64,000 nucleotides of DNA from Xiphydria camelus (GCA_963678675.1 OY783194.1:13467207-13531206); one strand, 5' to 3'; positions 1-10,373 are shown, numbered from the stretch's first letter. Made by a program: numbers and translations. The notes: a model not told the origin generated them from the letters alone.

Positions 1-323
1 TGTTTGAAAACAATTCAAGGAATAAATTTATATTTTATATACCAGTAAGACAATGTATATTCAATTCGGCCTTTTATTTCCTCGCCTGTTTTCATCATTT
101 CTGTACAGTTTTTCCACGCTTATATCCCCTACTGATTATGTTTCTAATAAGTTTCACTTCTTCCGAGTGTCATGACACTCACTGTTTTTTTTATTTACGT
201 TTGAAAATCTTTCCATTGAGATACGTGATATAAAAATGTAGGATATAACATCAGTTTTGGAAAAACACACGATTACGATGACTCCAAAAATTTAGCTGCA
301 TTTATCGCTGCTCTTAACAGAAT

Positions 324-1110
324 ATGAATCCTTTTAATTGCTTGGAAATTAAGGAAAATTTTTTATTTAATATTAAAACAGGTCGCCGTGCATCGGAACC
401 CGTGATTGATTTTCTTTTAAATATAGAAGAAAATGGACGGGCAATGCAAGACATTGTTGGATTCCTCCAATAAATAACAAATGCCTTCGGCTACTAAAAA
501 AGAAATGTTGTATTCTAATTGTAAGTACAAATATTCTCTAATCACATTTGCGTGGTGGAGGAATCGTCTCGAGGGCGAGCGGACAGAGGACTCGCGGAAA
601 ATCTCTCGAGAGAACGTACTATCCTGAAGATTTTTAGAAAGCTGAGGGGTGTTTCGAGTATGGAACTATGGAGCGGGGGAAGAAGGAATTTAGTGGAAAA
701 AAACTCAGATTTAAGGGTAGGCGGAAATGAAAGTTACGGGTAAAAAGGGTCAAGGATGTTTCGGAGGTTTTTTGGCGTGAATAGAGAGTTCCTGTAATAA
801 AATGAAAAATCGGTAGAGACATTCGGGGTTCGCAACGAAGGGTAAAGTACCTAGAACTAGCAGATGTTTACAGTTACACAACAACATATTTATATCCGAA
901 TGTTCGCAAGATGTTAGCAGATTCAAAGCACTAATCAAACAAAAAATTTTGAATTTTGCGAGCCGTAGTAACGAACAAAAAGTAACAATTAATAATAAAG
1001 TACGCGAGGTGATCTGTTTGGTCGGATGTTGGGTATATCAATGAATGAGGCAGCGGGTATCGAAATAGTATCTTATATCATAACGCGGAAATCCGAGGTT
1101 TTCTGTGTTT
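324..1110 (+). pseudogene. Left-arm copy of palindrome ORF, split by a 434-bp insertion
   Basis: This is the inverted counterpart of the 4289-4666 reading frame. It begins ATGAATCCTTTTAATTGC at 324 and is collinear to about 452. It is then interrupted by about 434 bp of unrelated sequence and resumes at about 887 with the segment encoding the SECSQDVSRF-like part. Several further changes break the frame. I do not recognise a domain. The value is comparative: the intact right arm shows where the insertion lies. Confidence 0.5.
453..886. mobile_element. Insertion of ~434 bp in left palindrome arm
   Basis: The sequence is present only in the left arm. The right arm reads uninterrupted across the same point (near 4535-4550). 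The ends are attgttgg... and ...cacaacaacat, only weakly inverted. No coding signal is convincing. The class is unknown. Confidence 0.5.
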
Positions 1111-1212
1111 AATTAGGTTGTAACACGAGGCATGATTCGGGGATGAGGCTCGCCAAAGGCGAGCCTCATCCCCCGAACTATACCTCTTGTTACGACCTAA
1201 TTAAACACAGTC
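1105..1212. repeat. Hairpin inside left arm
   Basis: The sequence from tgtttaattaggttgtaac to its inverted return gttacgacctaattaaaca forms a near-perfect hairpin around a central GGCGAGCCTCATCCCC motif. A diverged copy is at 4205-4300 and a fragment at about 47195-47260, so the hairpin is a dispersed module. Confidence 0.7.
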
Positions 1213-2135
1213 TTAAAAATCCGAGGATTTCAACCGCGAATGATATATACTATTTTTCCTCACGAATGCCCATTTCTCAAAACAAAATAAACAAAACTAT
1301 ACATGACTCATTTTACGTTGCGTTTATCAGTTTGCAAAAAGGACCCACTTCAGACTAAACAATCTTTTGACAGCCTGCGGACTCCCGGTCGGTGTCACGC
1401 GGGAAAAACGCCAACTTACAGTCTAAAAATAGGCTGGAAAAGGACTCGAAATGGGTATGAGTGAGGAAAAACTATTTTATATACTTAACAGAGAGATTTT
1501 TATTACCAATAAAGGTACCTACTTCTCGAGTTTGCTAGTGTGAAATCAGAAAAACGACTAAAGCTTCTTTGAATTCCGGAGGAGGAGGAGGAAGAGGATG
1601 CTAATTCGGAGCTGAAAGTGATGATATGATTTATGACAGCGATGAGAGAGGATACTGAGTTTGAGGATTATATAGAAAATGAGGGTTACGAAACAGAGTA
1701 ATTTTAGATTCGATTTGTGTTAGAGATGTATGTTGTATTCGAAGTAGAAAGAAAAAAAATGTAATGTAAAAGAAAAATCAATTTTTCACTGTTTTTGAGT
1801 TTTCAAAATTCGAGAGCGACCTCTAGAAAACTTTTTATCGTGCAGATCTTTGGTGACAATTCTTAAAACATGATAAACTAACATAATCTGACGTTTCACC
1901 CCAATGTACCTATATATTGTAGGTATATTGTAATAATTTATATATTTCCTGTCCACACATTGTATTCGTAAAACAAAAAAAAATACTTTGTAATATCGCG
2001 GTAAATATACAATATACTATTATATGATTATATATCTTTTTTGCATTGTAAGACATAGTTAATAAAATATTATTTTTATATTTTTCGAATCATTTTCAAT
2101 GTCCCCGATAGTTGCAAGGATTGCGAGATCTGTGA

Positions 2136-3081
2136 ATTTTTGAACAGAAGTATTCACGGAGGTGAGAAATTTTGATGATTTCCGTTACACAGTAAAGCAT
2201 TTTGAGGTTACCAAAAGTACGTGTGGTATTAAAGAAACTTGTAGATGTGTTCTACTTATCTCTAGGTCAACAAGCAAATTAAATAAATAATGTCTTCTTA
2301 TAATGTACTAACGGAGGTGAGAAATGATCTTGAACAATAGTATATTGTGCAACAAGGGCTGAAAGTTGGCGATTGCCGACGAGTGTGAAGTTTGCTGCCC
2401 GAGCGAAGCGAGGGCTGCCATCACACTCGTCAGCGCCAACTTTGGTCCGTGTTGCATACGATATTTTTTATAACAAGTGAATGCAAGTGGTGCTTTTCAT
2501 GCTAGTTTTCAGGGACGAAAGTGAACGAAAATTCACCCAAGGGATGAAAGTGAAGCAAGTATAAACTACACATGCGCGAGCTCAACTTTTCTATCCTAGC
2601 GTGCAATTTGCTATTTTCGTCCCGTAAAACTAGCATGAAAAGCACCACTTTCGATGCACGTGTTATAAAAATATCTTTTCTTACCTGTTTTATGAAATTA
2701 TCACAAACCACTTCAAGATTTATCAATGATTTTAACATTACTGAATCGTCAATACATATAAATGTTACCTTCGCACATCCTGAAAAGATGGAGCAGTATT
2801 TACGAGGTTTATAGTATTTTAACAAGAAAGTAACGGAGATAAGATTGTTTTGGCGGACAAGACGAGTTAGTAAAATTCTTTAATTTTCATGAAGATTGAT
2901 GAAAAAACTTTTGAGTGATTGCAATTAAACATTATTCTACTTACTTTATAAATACCCTAAAATTGATAATTGGTTTTTAGTTTTCTATAATACATGTAAC
3001 AGTGTTGACTTCTGTATGGGCGGACGGTTCACGGAGGTGACATTTAACCCTCCGTTGGTAGGTTAAAACAAGAAAAAAAAA
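2136..3081. other. Centre of the giant palindrome with two small hairpins
   Basis: The centre is non-palindromic at large scale but contains two smaller inverted repeats. About 2350-2455 has arms around a gcgaagcgagg core. In 2489-2648, agtggtgcttttcatgctag returns inverted at the right end and gggacgaaa/tttcgtccc pairs. The motif acggaggtga recurs at about 2157, 2310 and 3033. No gene is supported. Confidence 0.55.
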
Positions 3082-3187
3082 TCACAGATCTCGCAATCCT
3101 TGCAACTATCGGAGACATTAAAAATGATACGAAAAATATACAAAAGATATTGTTATTAACTATGTATTACAATGCAAAAAAGATATA

Positions 3188-3433
3188 CAGTAGAACCCCG
3201 CACTAGAGGAATTCGCACTAGACTGTAATGAAGCGTATCGGTCGAAAGGCACGTTCCGGACCTTCCTAGGTAGACCGTCGAGTCCCGTAATTTACACATT
3301 TCTATAGCAGCTCATTGATACGACACTGTTGGGGCACGGAGAGTCTGACCGCATGCTGCTTTTCTTCACGCTTTAATGAATTCGCACTAGTGGAAATATC
3401 CCCCGAGCTTTCCTCTAGTGCAGAGTTCTACTG
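3188..3433. mobile_element. Pogo/Tigger-like MITE, TA target site
   Basis: The element is 246 bp, with termini CAGTAGAACCCCGCACTAG and an inverted CTAGTGCAGAGTTCTACTG, flanked by TA on both sides (3186-3187, 3434-3435). The other arm of the palindrome (near 2020-2040) shows the uninterrupted target, which confirms both ends. The CAGTAGAACC terminus and TA target resemble pogo/Tigger elements of the Tc1/mariner superfamily. It has no coding capacity. Confidence 0.8.
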
Positions 3434-4288
3434 TATAATCATATAATATAGCATATTGTATATTTACCGCGATATAACAAAGTAATTTTTTTGTTTTACG
3501 AATACAATATACAGGAAATATACATAAACTATTACAATAGGTACCTATATATATTGGGGTGGCACGTCAGATTATATTAGTTTGTCATGTTTTAAGAATC
3601 GTCACCAAAGATCTGCACGACAAAAATTCAAAAACAGTGAAAAATCGAATTTTTTTTCATTAAATATTTTTTTTCTTTCTACTTCGAATACAACATACAT
3701 CTATAACACTAATCGAATCTAAAATTACTCTGTTTCATAACTCTCATTTTCTATATAATCCTCAAACTCAATATCCTCGTCGCTGTCGTGAATCATGTCA
3801 TCATTTTCAGCTCCGAATTATCCTCCTCCTGCTCCTCCTCTTCCTCCGGAATTCAAAGAAGCTTTAGTCATTTTTCTGATTTCACACTAGCAAACTCGAG
3901 AAGTAGGTACCTTTATTGGTAATAAAAATCTCTCTATTAAGTATATAAAACAGTTTTTCCTCGCTCATACCCATTTCGAGTCCTTTTTCAGCCTATTTTT
4001 AGACCGCAAGATGGCGTTTTTCCCTCGTGACACCGACCGGGAGTCCGCAGGCTGTCAAAAGATTGCTTAGTCTGAAGTGGGTCCTTTTTCCAAACTGATA
4101 AACGCAACGTGAAATGAGCCATGTATAGTTCTGTTTGTTTTGTTTTGAGAAATGGGCATTCGTGAGGAAAAATAGTATATGTCATTTGGTTGAAATCTTC
4201 GGATTTTTAAGACTGTGTTTAATTAGGTCGTAACAGGAGGGCCTTCGGCAAGCCTCATCCCCTAACCATGCCTCCTGTTATGACCTAA

Positions 4289-4666
4289 TTAAAGACAGCC
4301 TGAAAAAACCTCGGATTTCCGCCTTATGACATAAGATACTATTTCGATATCCGCTGCCTCATTCATTGATATACCCAACATCCGACAAAACAGATCACGT
4401 TGCGTACGAACCTCGCGTACTTTATTATTAATTGTTACTTTTTCTTGGTTATTACAGCTCGCAAAATTCAACATTTTATTTTGTTTGATTGGTGCTTCGA
4501 ATCTGCTAACATCTTGCGAACATTCGGATATAAATAAGTCTTGCATTGCCCGTCCATTTTTTTCTATATTTAAAAGAAAATTAATCACGGGTTCCGATGC
4601 ACGACGACCTGTTTTAATATTAAATAATATATTGTCCTTAATTTCCAAGCAATTGAAAGGATTCAT
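4289..4666 (-). CDS. Unrecognised 125-aa ORF in right palindrome arm
   Basis: An open frame of 125 codons starts with MNPFNCLEIKDN and contains FNIKTGRRASEPVINFLLNI and a second block with LFCRMLGISMNEAADIEI. The composition is normal for a protein (mixed charge, no low complexity), and a diverged mirror copy lies in the left arm, so this was probably once coding. I do not recognise the family. Downstream the frame runs into the ~100-bp hairpin at 4205-4300, so the C-terminus is probably truncated. It is most likely a fragment of a transposon protein. Confidence 0.4.
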   Translation of the reverse strand: MNPFNCLEIKDNILFNIKTGRRASEPVINFLLNIEKNGRAMQDLFISECSQDVSRFEAPIKQNKMLNFASCNNQEKVTINNKVREVRTQRDLFCRMLGISMNEAADIEIVSYVIRRKSEVFSGCL

Positions 4667-5001
4667 ATTCTGTTTAAGAGCGGCGATAAATGCGGCTAAA
4701 TTTTTGGAGTCATCCTGATCGTGTGTTTTTCCAAAACTGATGTTATATCCTACATTTTTATATCACGTATCTCAATGGAAAGATTTTCAAACGTAAATAA
4801 AAAAACAGTGAGTGTCATGACACTCGGAAGAAGTGAAACTTATTAGAAACATAATCAGTAGGGGATATAAGCGTGGAAAAACTGTACAGAAATGATGAAA
4901 ACAGGCGAGGAAATAAAAGGCCGAATTGAATATACATTGTCTTACTGGTATATAAAATATAAATTTATTCCTTGAATTGTTTTTAAACATTTTAATTAAA
5001 A

Positions 5002-5199
5002 CTATTGTTCGTCTTGTACATTTTCTACTCTATCGCCAGTCAAGTCTACAGCAATAAACATTGGATTATGGTAACTGAAAAAATATGAGACAAAATGTTT
5101 AACTTCGATAGTATCAATGTTTCTCGCAAAAAGTGCATCAATCGTAGTGACTCCTTTCGTAGTGGGATCATTTCTACCATTAATTGATTTTAAAAGCGG
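5002..5199 (-). CDS. C-terminal fragment of an unrecognised protein
   Basis: The minus strand is open for 65 codons from 5199 to a TAG at 5002-5004. It has protein-like composition with the stretches SINGRNDPTTKGVTTIDAL and KHFVSYFFSYHNPMFIAVD, ending in GDRVENVQDEQ. There is no starting methionine, and a stop (TAG) lies just upstream at 5200-5202, so only the tail of a gene remains. The stop codon is ~12 bp from the outer end of the giant palindrome, which suggests the gene belonged to that element. No domain is recognised. Confidence 0.4.
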   Translation of the reverse strand, partial: PLLKSINGRNDPTTKGVTTIDALFARNIDTIEVKHFVSYFFSYHNPMFIAVDLTGDRVENVQDEQ

Positions 5200-5516
5200 C
5201 TAGCGGGGCAGGGGTATGCTTCGGCTTTTTTCTATGCATGGTCACAGAGTACCAGAGGCGACAGTAGACAAGGAAACTCGAACTACGAGAGAGATGCACA
5301 GAAATCCAAGTTAAAGGGCAGAGTCACGCCGAAAAGCCCCAAGAACGCCAGAGCCCGGTCACGCCCACGGTCACTTAAAGTAGTATGGTCACCCCAAAGT
5401 GATCGTTGAGTGTCCGTAAAAAAAAGTCATCAAAAAACTATGATTTATAATTGAAAAATCTCTTTGTGAATTATAAAATTTATGACCATAAGAATTAGTC
5501 GATTATTTTGATTATT

Positions 5517-5720
5517 TTGAAGTGAAACTTCTTTGCTGAATGTACTAAAATCGCGCGCGCTGACACGAGAGACCGTAACGAAACCCACACACTCCAGCGC
5601 TTCCGACCGTGCCTCACTCATCCAGCGCTCTCGACCCTGTCCCAATACACCGCTCTCAACTCTGCCCCATTCCACCGCTTTCTACCGTACGTAGACTATC
5701 GCCTTTGCCAGGCAAGCCAT
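5517..5720 (+). repeat. Shared module A (copy 1)
   Basis: This block begins tgaagtgaaacttctttgc and continues through acccacacactccagcgct and repeated ctcgaccctg-type phrases. It is repeated in the same orientation at about 48577-48760. In copy 1 it runs directly into module D (5782 onward). In copy 2 the two modules are separated by about 12 kb of nested elements. Confidence 0.7.
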
Positions 5721-5781
5721 GTGTCGATTTTGCGAGGCTGGAGCGCCAGGCCACCGTGCGACTATCACTCACGCGGCGAGG

Positions 5782-6735
5782 CTCACTATTATCGCAACCT
5801 AAGTAAAACGCACTAATCTAGATATCATCTGTACATCGGTCGCAACAGCGAGGCAGGCGGTATGTTTTGGTGAATGGGGGTTACGAATGCGTTCGCAGTC
5901 CCACACATTTCCCTCAAAACTACCTCTCAGTGTATCTAATTGTAAACCACGGCTACATCACGGAATTACTGTATCTCTTTGAATCCAATATAATCACCAG
6001 TAATATTGTAAGTGCAGTGTTAAATCATTTCAACTAACTGATACGGTTTAAATCCACCACTCTACGTTTTCGATCACTATTCGTATCACGCAGTAGTGCC
6101 TTCGGGATTTACGACCTCAAGGAGATCTACTCTTAATCGCACATGTTATAGTTATTGACTTGAAACTGAAGAAAAATGACGCAAAAATCAATCGCTGTTT
6201 AGACTGTGCAGAGGGGGTCTGGTTTGTGTTGCTCGAGAGGGTTTCTTCGGGCGATGAAAGCTATTGTTCGTATTATGAGGCGACGCAGTGTCGCACCTCC
6301 ACACTAATTGTAAGAGGACTGTTTAGTCTCACCATAAATCTAGCCTTTAGGGCCCTTTTTTGGGCGTATCCGTAAGATGAGATGAGAAGCCAGACTAGAG
6401 GGCGCAATTACTTGTGAGTTGTTTGTATTTCGTTTGTACATTTTCAGTTTTCCGGATTTTACCGCGTCGAATGGCCGGCTATACGGAGCTCGTGTAGTCT
6501 GCGATCGGAGTCGTGACCTTTCTCGAGTAACCACCATGCATTACTGTACATTCTTTCGTGTGTGTATGTGTTTGTGTGTGTATTGATTTATAATTATTGT
6601 TGCAAAAAAAACAACAGAACGGTCAAAAGAGTACAGTGACAGGCAACGTGTAAAATAAACTTTCAATTTCGTTAACGTCATTGAACACTGAACATTCTTT
6701 CGTGTGTGTGTTATATTAAAATTATTATGGCAAAA
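5782..6735 (+). repeat. Shared module D (copy 1)
   Basis: The block is about 950 bp and closely matches 61050-61975 in the same orientation. Shared runs include gcaacagcgaggc, ggtatgttttggtgaatggg and accacggctacatcacgg. It is the 5' non-coding part of the element and ends at the start of the ORF (attattatggcaaaaa). No gene is seen in it. Confidence 0.8.
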
Positions 6736-7161
6736 ACAGGAAAACAACGGGCAAAAGAGTTTCGTGACAGGCACCGTATAAAGAAAACAATGACGAAGAC
6801 ACTACCTAAAACTGATGCAGAACGAAGTCGAAAATGGAGAGAGAGAATTAAATTAACAGAATCAAATATTGCTATATCCGTTAATGCAGATCAACACCAG
6901 TCCCAAACCCTGGAGAATGTAACAGATTTTCAAGTTCCTGGAGGATCCAATATCGGTGAAAATACATCCAGTGAATATGATATTCCTTACACTACCTTTT
7001 GTGCTCATAAAAAAATTCATATTGAATTCAACAAAAACACAAAACGTGTGGCCGCCACACTCGGAAGAAGTGAAACTTCGATATCAGTTTCTCTGAATTT
7101 GATTCCGGTGGCATTAGTTTCAATTGGCCCTACGAAGAAGCATTGTAAAAGACTTGTATAG
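6727..7161 (+). CDS. Basic N-terminal ORF of a DNA transposon, truncated by hairpin
   Basis: I chose the ATG at 6727, giving MAKTGKQRAKEF, rather than a start 21 bases upstream. The first ~45 residues are strongly basic and include the phrase KTDAERSRKWRERIKL, a pattern I know from N-termini of several arthropod transposon proteins. About residue 105 the reading frame enters the hairpin, so the last ~40 residues are hairpin sequence and the true protein is truncated. In the relative at 61975 the whole ORF is missing. Its role is unknown; nucleic-acid binding is only inferred from charge. Confidence 0.45.
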   Translation: MAKTGKQRAKEFRDRHRIKKTMTKTLPKTDAERSRKWRERIKLTESNIAISVNADQHQSQTLENVTDFQVPGGSNIGENTSSEYDIPYTTFCAHKKIHIEFNKNTKRVAATLGRSETSISVSLNLIPVALVSIGPTKKHCKRLV

Positions 7162-7253
7162 AGCCAATTGAAACTAATACCACCGGAATCAAATTCAGAG
7201 AAACTGATATCGAAGTTTCACTTCTTCCGCGTGTGGCGGCCACACGTTTTGTG
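7040..7253. repeat. Long hairpin, ~95-bp arms
   Basis: The sequence aaaacgtgtggccgccacac at the left returns inverted at about 7230-7250, with continuous pairing through gaagtgaaacttcgatatc and ttgattccggtgg to a short loop near 7140. A second copy is at 61979-62180. The arms contain the 20-bp string ACTCGGAAGAAGTGAAACTT, which is also in the giant palindrome. Confidence 0.85.
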
Positions 7254-7818
7254 TTTTCACTTATTTGTCAAATAATGTGCCTCCTTTGACTAGCGTCTTT
7301 TTATGTGTGGCAACGCATATTATCAATGGGCTCGTGGCCCAGTAGAGAAAACCACGATACACTCAAACGTTTGAGTGTGTCGTGGGGAAAACGAGATCTG
7401 AAATGCACGCTTGAACCCACTCCACTGACGCAACGTTGCCGCATCTACTCGACACGCTATTTCCGAATACCGAGAAGCAGAAATTAGTTATAACTAAAGT
7501 ATCAAACGTTCAATAATTTTCATCAATGGATGTAAATTTTTGTTTTTCCCCCCTTTTTTTTGGTATATTTTTTATATCTTAATCTTGGATTTTACATACA
7601 AACTCCAAGAAATGTGTCTTGCCTATAAGACTCTGGGTTATTTTCTACTCGGTAATTAATTTTTATCAGACATACTAAACGGTCAATCTACCCCAAATTG
7701 CACCAGGAGGTTTCTATTGATATTAGCTTGCATACATAATTATTTCATATTTAAATCTTGGAAATTAATTCGTGACCATACTACTTTAACTGAAAAGTGA
7801 CCGTGGATCACGCTCGGT
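7254..7818 (+). repeat. Right subterminal region of the 5.4-7.8 kb transposon
   Basis: About 450 bp of this segment recurs inverted at 30578-31018, ending with the same terminus. It includes taccccaaattgcaccagg and cacgctatttccgaatac. It is non-coding. Confidence 0.7.
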
Positions 7819-8030
7819 CCCGCTTCAGTTGGCCCAGTTGCAAAATTTTTTCGGTTATTGACACCCAATCAAAATAAACCAGAAGTTTATGTTAACATGC
7901 ACGTTATTTATTTTTCAACCAACATTTTTACAGAGGAGACCTACTAGCAGTTTATTCAAGTTACGATAACAAACAGCAAAAAAAAATTTTTTAAATAAAG
8001 ATACTTTTGTTAATTACATTAGGACTAGGT

Positions 8031-8302
8031 GATATTTTTTTGTACGTGCTAATTCAGTCATTTAAGGGGTGAAAATCACCCCTAAACGACCCCCTAAAAC
8101 CAATTTTCTACGATTTCTCAAAAACTACGTTGAATTTCTTAATGAAACAAATTGAATATTATTCCTTATCGAAAGAAGATGACATGTGAAGTACTTTTAC
8201 ACTCGGGTGTTACACAAATCGTAGAAAATTGGTTTTAGGAGGTCAAGTTTAGGGTTATTTTCGCCCCTTAAATAACCGAATTAGCACGTACAAAAAATAC
8301 GT
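8031..8302. mobile_element. Foldback MITE
   Basis: The arms of about 85 bp run from ttttttgtacgtgctaattc to ccaattttctacgattt and return inverted at 8217-8302, with about 100 bp of centre. No coding potential. The stretches on either side (7819-8030 and 8303-8690) show nothing recognisable. Confidence 0.75.
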
Positions 8303-8689
8303 GTCTAATGTTTTCTGATATACTACAACATATCGCAGAATGAAGAAAATCGGTGAGGTACACCTCGAGTACTTTCCTTGTGAGAGTGTCGAATACTAAG
8401 CCCCGCGCAATTTCGCCTGACGGTAACTGAGCCATCGGAGAGAGATTTTATAATTAATCTCTCTCATTATTAATTTACTTTTATGCATTTAAAGCAAGAA
8501 ATACTTTTAAAAAATGAAAATATTTCAAACTTCATTCATTTAATTTAAAAACAAGCTTAATGGTTTTTTTTTCAATTCGGATATCAGTGCTTGACTCTTA
8601 AACTGTCGAATACTGGTCCCATGACGGTATAAGAACAAAACACAGTTTTTCCAGACGTTTTCATATGTCTGCTTTTGCATGAACCCTCC

Positions 8690-9020
8690 TCAATTGCAAG
8701 TTAGAATGACTAACTCGTTTTTTTTTCTGTAGTTTCTCATGTAGTCTGCCTTCCTCTTCTTCGCAATTTCTGTACAATATGAATCACTAATTAATTTAAA
8801 CAGTTAAAACTACAAATTACAATTAAATGATTGTCGTGTACAAATGAAATATGGATACAAAACGATAAAAATATTCCGTATATTTATACTTACCAGCTGT
8901 ATGTAATTCCATTTTAGGATATGAAAGTCACAATTTGTCATCTATTTTAATTGAAAATCCTAGTCAAAACGTTTTTCTACACTAAAAACAGTAGAAAGTT
9001 GTACGCTCGCTGTATTATTT
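8690..9020 (+). repeat. Dispersed repeat shared with 58015-58350
   Basis: It starts gcaagttagaatgactaact and contains atgattgtcgtgtac and attccgtatattta. The same order of phrases is seen at 58015-58350 and in part at 58925-59130. It is the non-coding left part of a decayed element whose coding part follows at 9694. Confidence 0.7.
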
Positions 9021-9124
9021 TGACGAAAATTGTCAAATTCGAATTTTTTTTTTTTATTTAAAATTAAAAATAACCCACGAGTCAACTGTCGAGTGTCGAA
9101 TGCCGCAATCAGCTGTTAGTACAG

Positions 9125-9620
9125 TTGTCCTGTGCTGTACTAGCCAGTTGCAGGGATCTTGAAATTTACCTTCGGCCAGGCTTGATCGGTACTCGAGTCA
9201 TTTACCGTATGTCCCGCTCTGTACCGCACAGTTACAGGACCATGAAATTCACCTTCGGCCTGGCTTGGTCGGTACTCGAATCATTTTTTATCGGTAGAAG
9301 TCGAGTCGGTAGTTAGAGTTGGTGTCAACTCGGGAGATCGAAGAGTCTAATCTCAAAATCGTGAATTTGTGAATAATGGAAATTACTCACATTAATTCAC
9401 AAATTCACGATTTTGAGATTAGACGCTTCGATCTCCCGAATTGACACCAACTCTAACTACCGACTCGACTTCTACCGGTAAAAGTGGCTCGAATACCGAC
9501 CAAGCCCGGCCGAAGAGTCCCTGCAACTGTGCGGTTCTGCCCGGGACATACGGTAAATGACTCGAGTACCGACCAAGCCTGGCCGAAGGTAAATTTCAAG
9601 GTCCCTGCAACTGGCCAGTA
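9125..9620. repeat. Palindromic subterminal repeat
   Basis: Two inverted arms of about 240 bp meet near 9380. They contain ggccaggcttg(a/g)tcggtactcg and the module tcgggagatcgaag. Related copies are at 58480-58770 and 59250-59330. In all places the block precedes the PIN/FEN-like coding sequence. Confidence 0.75.
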
Positions 9621-9675
9621 TAGCGCGGGACATCCTGTATGTGCTGCGTATGGGCCCCATGGTGGACGCCATCTG

Positions 9676-10373
9676 ATGGCGGAGCGACCAATTGCCGATC
9701 TCACAAGGACACACACTAATGCTGTTTACGCTTCCCACACCACTTTCCCCAAATTACTCCCAGGCGAGCCAAAAGATGTTTACAAATCAAAAATTTGTAA
9801 TATTCTACCTGCGTTACATGCTCTAACAGGTTGCGACACGACAAGCCGATTTACAACTAAGAAGCAATATGTAAACGGTGCATCCGAAGTATTCATTCAG
9901 GATGATGCTCTCTCGACTTTTGCAAATAACTCGGAAATTCCGATGCATTTTAAGAACATTGAAGAAGTTTGCAATTATTTATTCGCCAAAGAAAAATCCA
10001 CAGCAGATGAATTGCGTTTCAAGTTAATTACCCGTAATATCGGTTTCAATTTCAATGTATCCAAAGTTATTTGCACTTTCGATGCTTTGTGTTTACATTG
10101 CTTAAGAGCTGCAGCCTGTACATATTTGTGGAGAAATTCCTCACAACCAATATGTGAGCCTTTGAACTTTCTCCAATTCGGCTATGAAAGATGAAATAGA
10201 CAGCTCTCCACCCGGTGCAAATAATAAAACCGCCTTTGCCAGATTCTCTAATCAGGCCTTGCAAATGTAATACTGATTGCAAAACAATGTCCTGTAGCTG
10301 CAAAGAAAGCAACATTAATTGTACCTCTCTTTGTAAATGCATCCACAACTATTGTCAAAACTTACCTGCGTAA
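9676..10373 (+). pseudogene. Decayed PIN/FEN-like transposon protein with C-terminal CXC motif
   Basis: The frame opens with a segment similar to 59345-59430 (LTRTHTNAV, KDVYKSKI), then jumps directly to LPALHALTGCDTTSRF. The part containing EADTK and SPDTDV in the other copy is deleted here. It continues to a stop at 10192-10194. In another frame from about 10200 the sequence gives LPDSLIRPCKCNTDCKTMSC and CKESNINCTSLCKC, a cysteine pattern (CxC...CxC...CxxxCxC) like the tesmin/TSO1 CXC domain, ending at TAA 10371-10373. It is therefore a pseudogene with an internal deletion and a frameshift near 10195. The HALTGCDTTS phrase is typical of a multicopy metazoan protein family. The nuclease assignment is inference. 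Confidence 0.7.

Larger units (their letters stand above)
1..4990. mobile_element. Giant palindromic (foldback) element, ~2-kb arms
   Basis: The first bases (tgtttgaaaacaattcaagg) return inverted at 4970-4990, and the two sides continue as inverted copies inward to about 2135 and 3082. The arms are 1-2135 and 3082-4990, with a ~950-bp centre. The left arm carries a ~434-bp insertion (about 453-886) absent from the right arm. The right arm carries a 246-bp MITE absent from the left. Each arm has its own inner hairpin near its middle (1105-1212; 4205-4300). The palindrome may continue beyond base 1, so the left boundary is uncertain. No transposase signature is recognised. The element class is not assigned. 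Confidence 0.8.
5351..7818. mobile_element. DNA transposon with ~40-bp inverted termini
   Basis: The left end (5351-5392) and right end (7772-7818) are inverted copies. Both contain ccacggtcac and ttaaagtagtatggtcac, and differ by a 7-bp indel. The interior holds a block shared with 61050-61975, an ORF starting at 6727, a long hairpin (about 7040-7253) and a right subterminal region. An inverted partial copy of that subterminal region, with the terminus, is at 30578-31018. The superfamily is not assigned. Confidence 0.6.

Noticed and set aside
1561..1690. Acidic ORF remnant resembling a piggyBac N-terminus in the left palindrome arm
   Set aside because: Too short and interrupted by stops in both arms to support a call.
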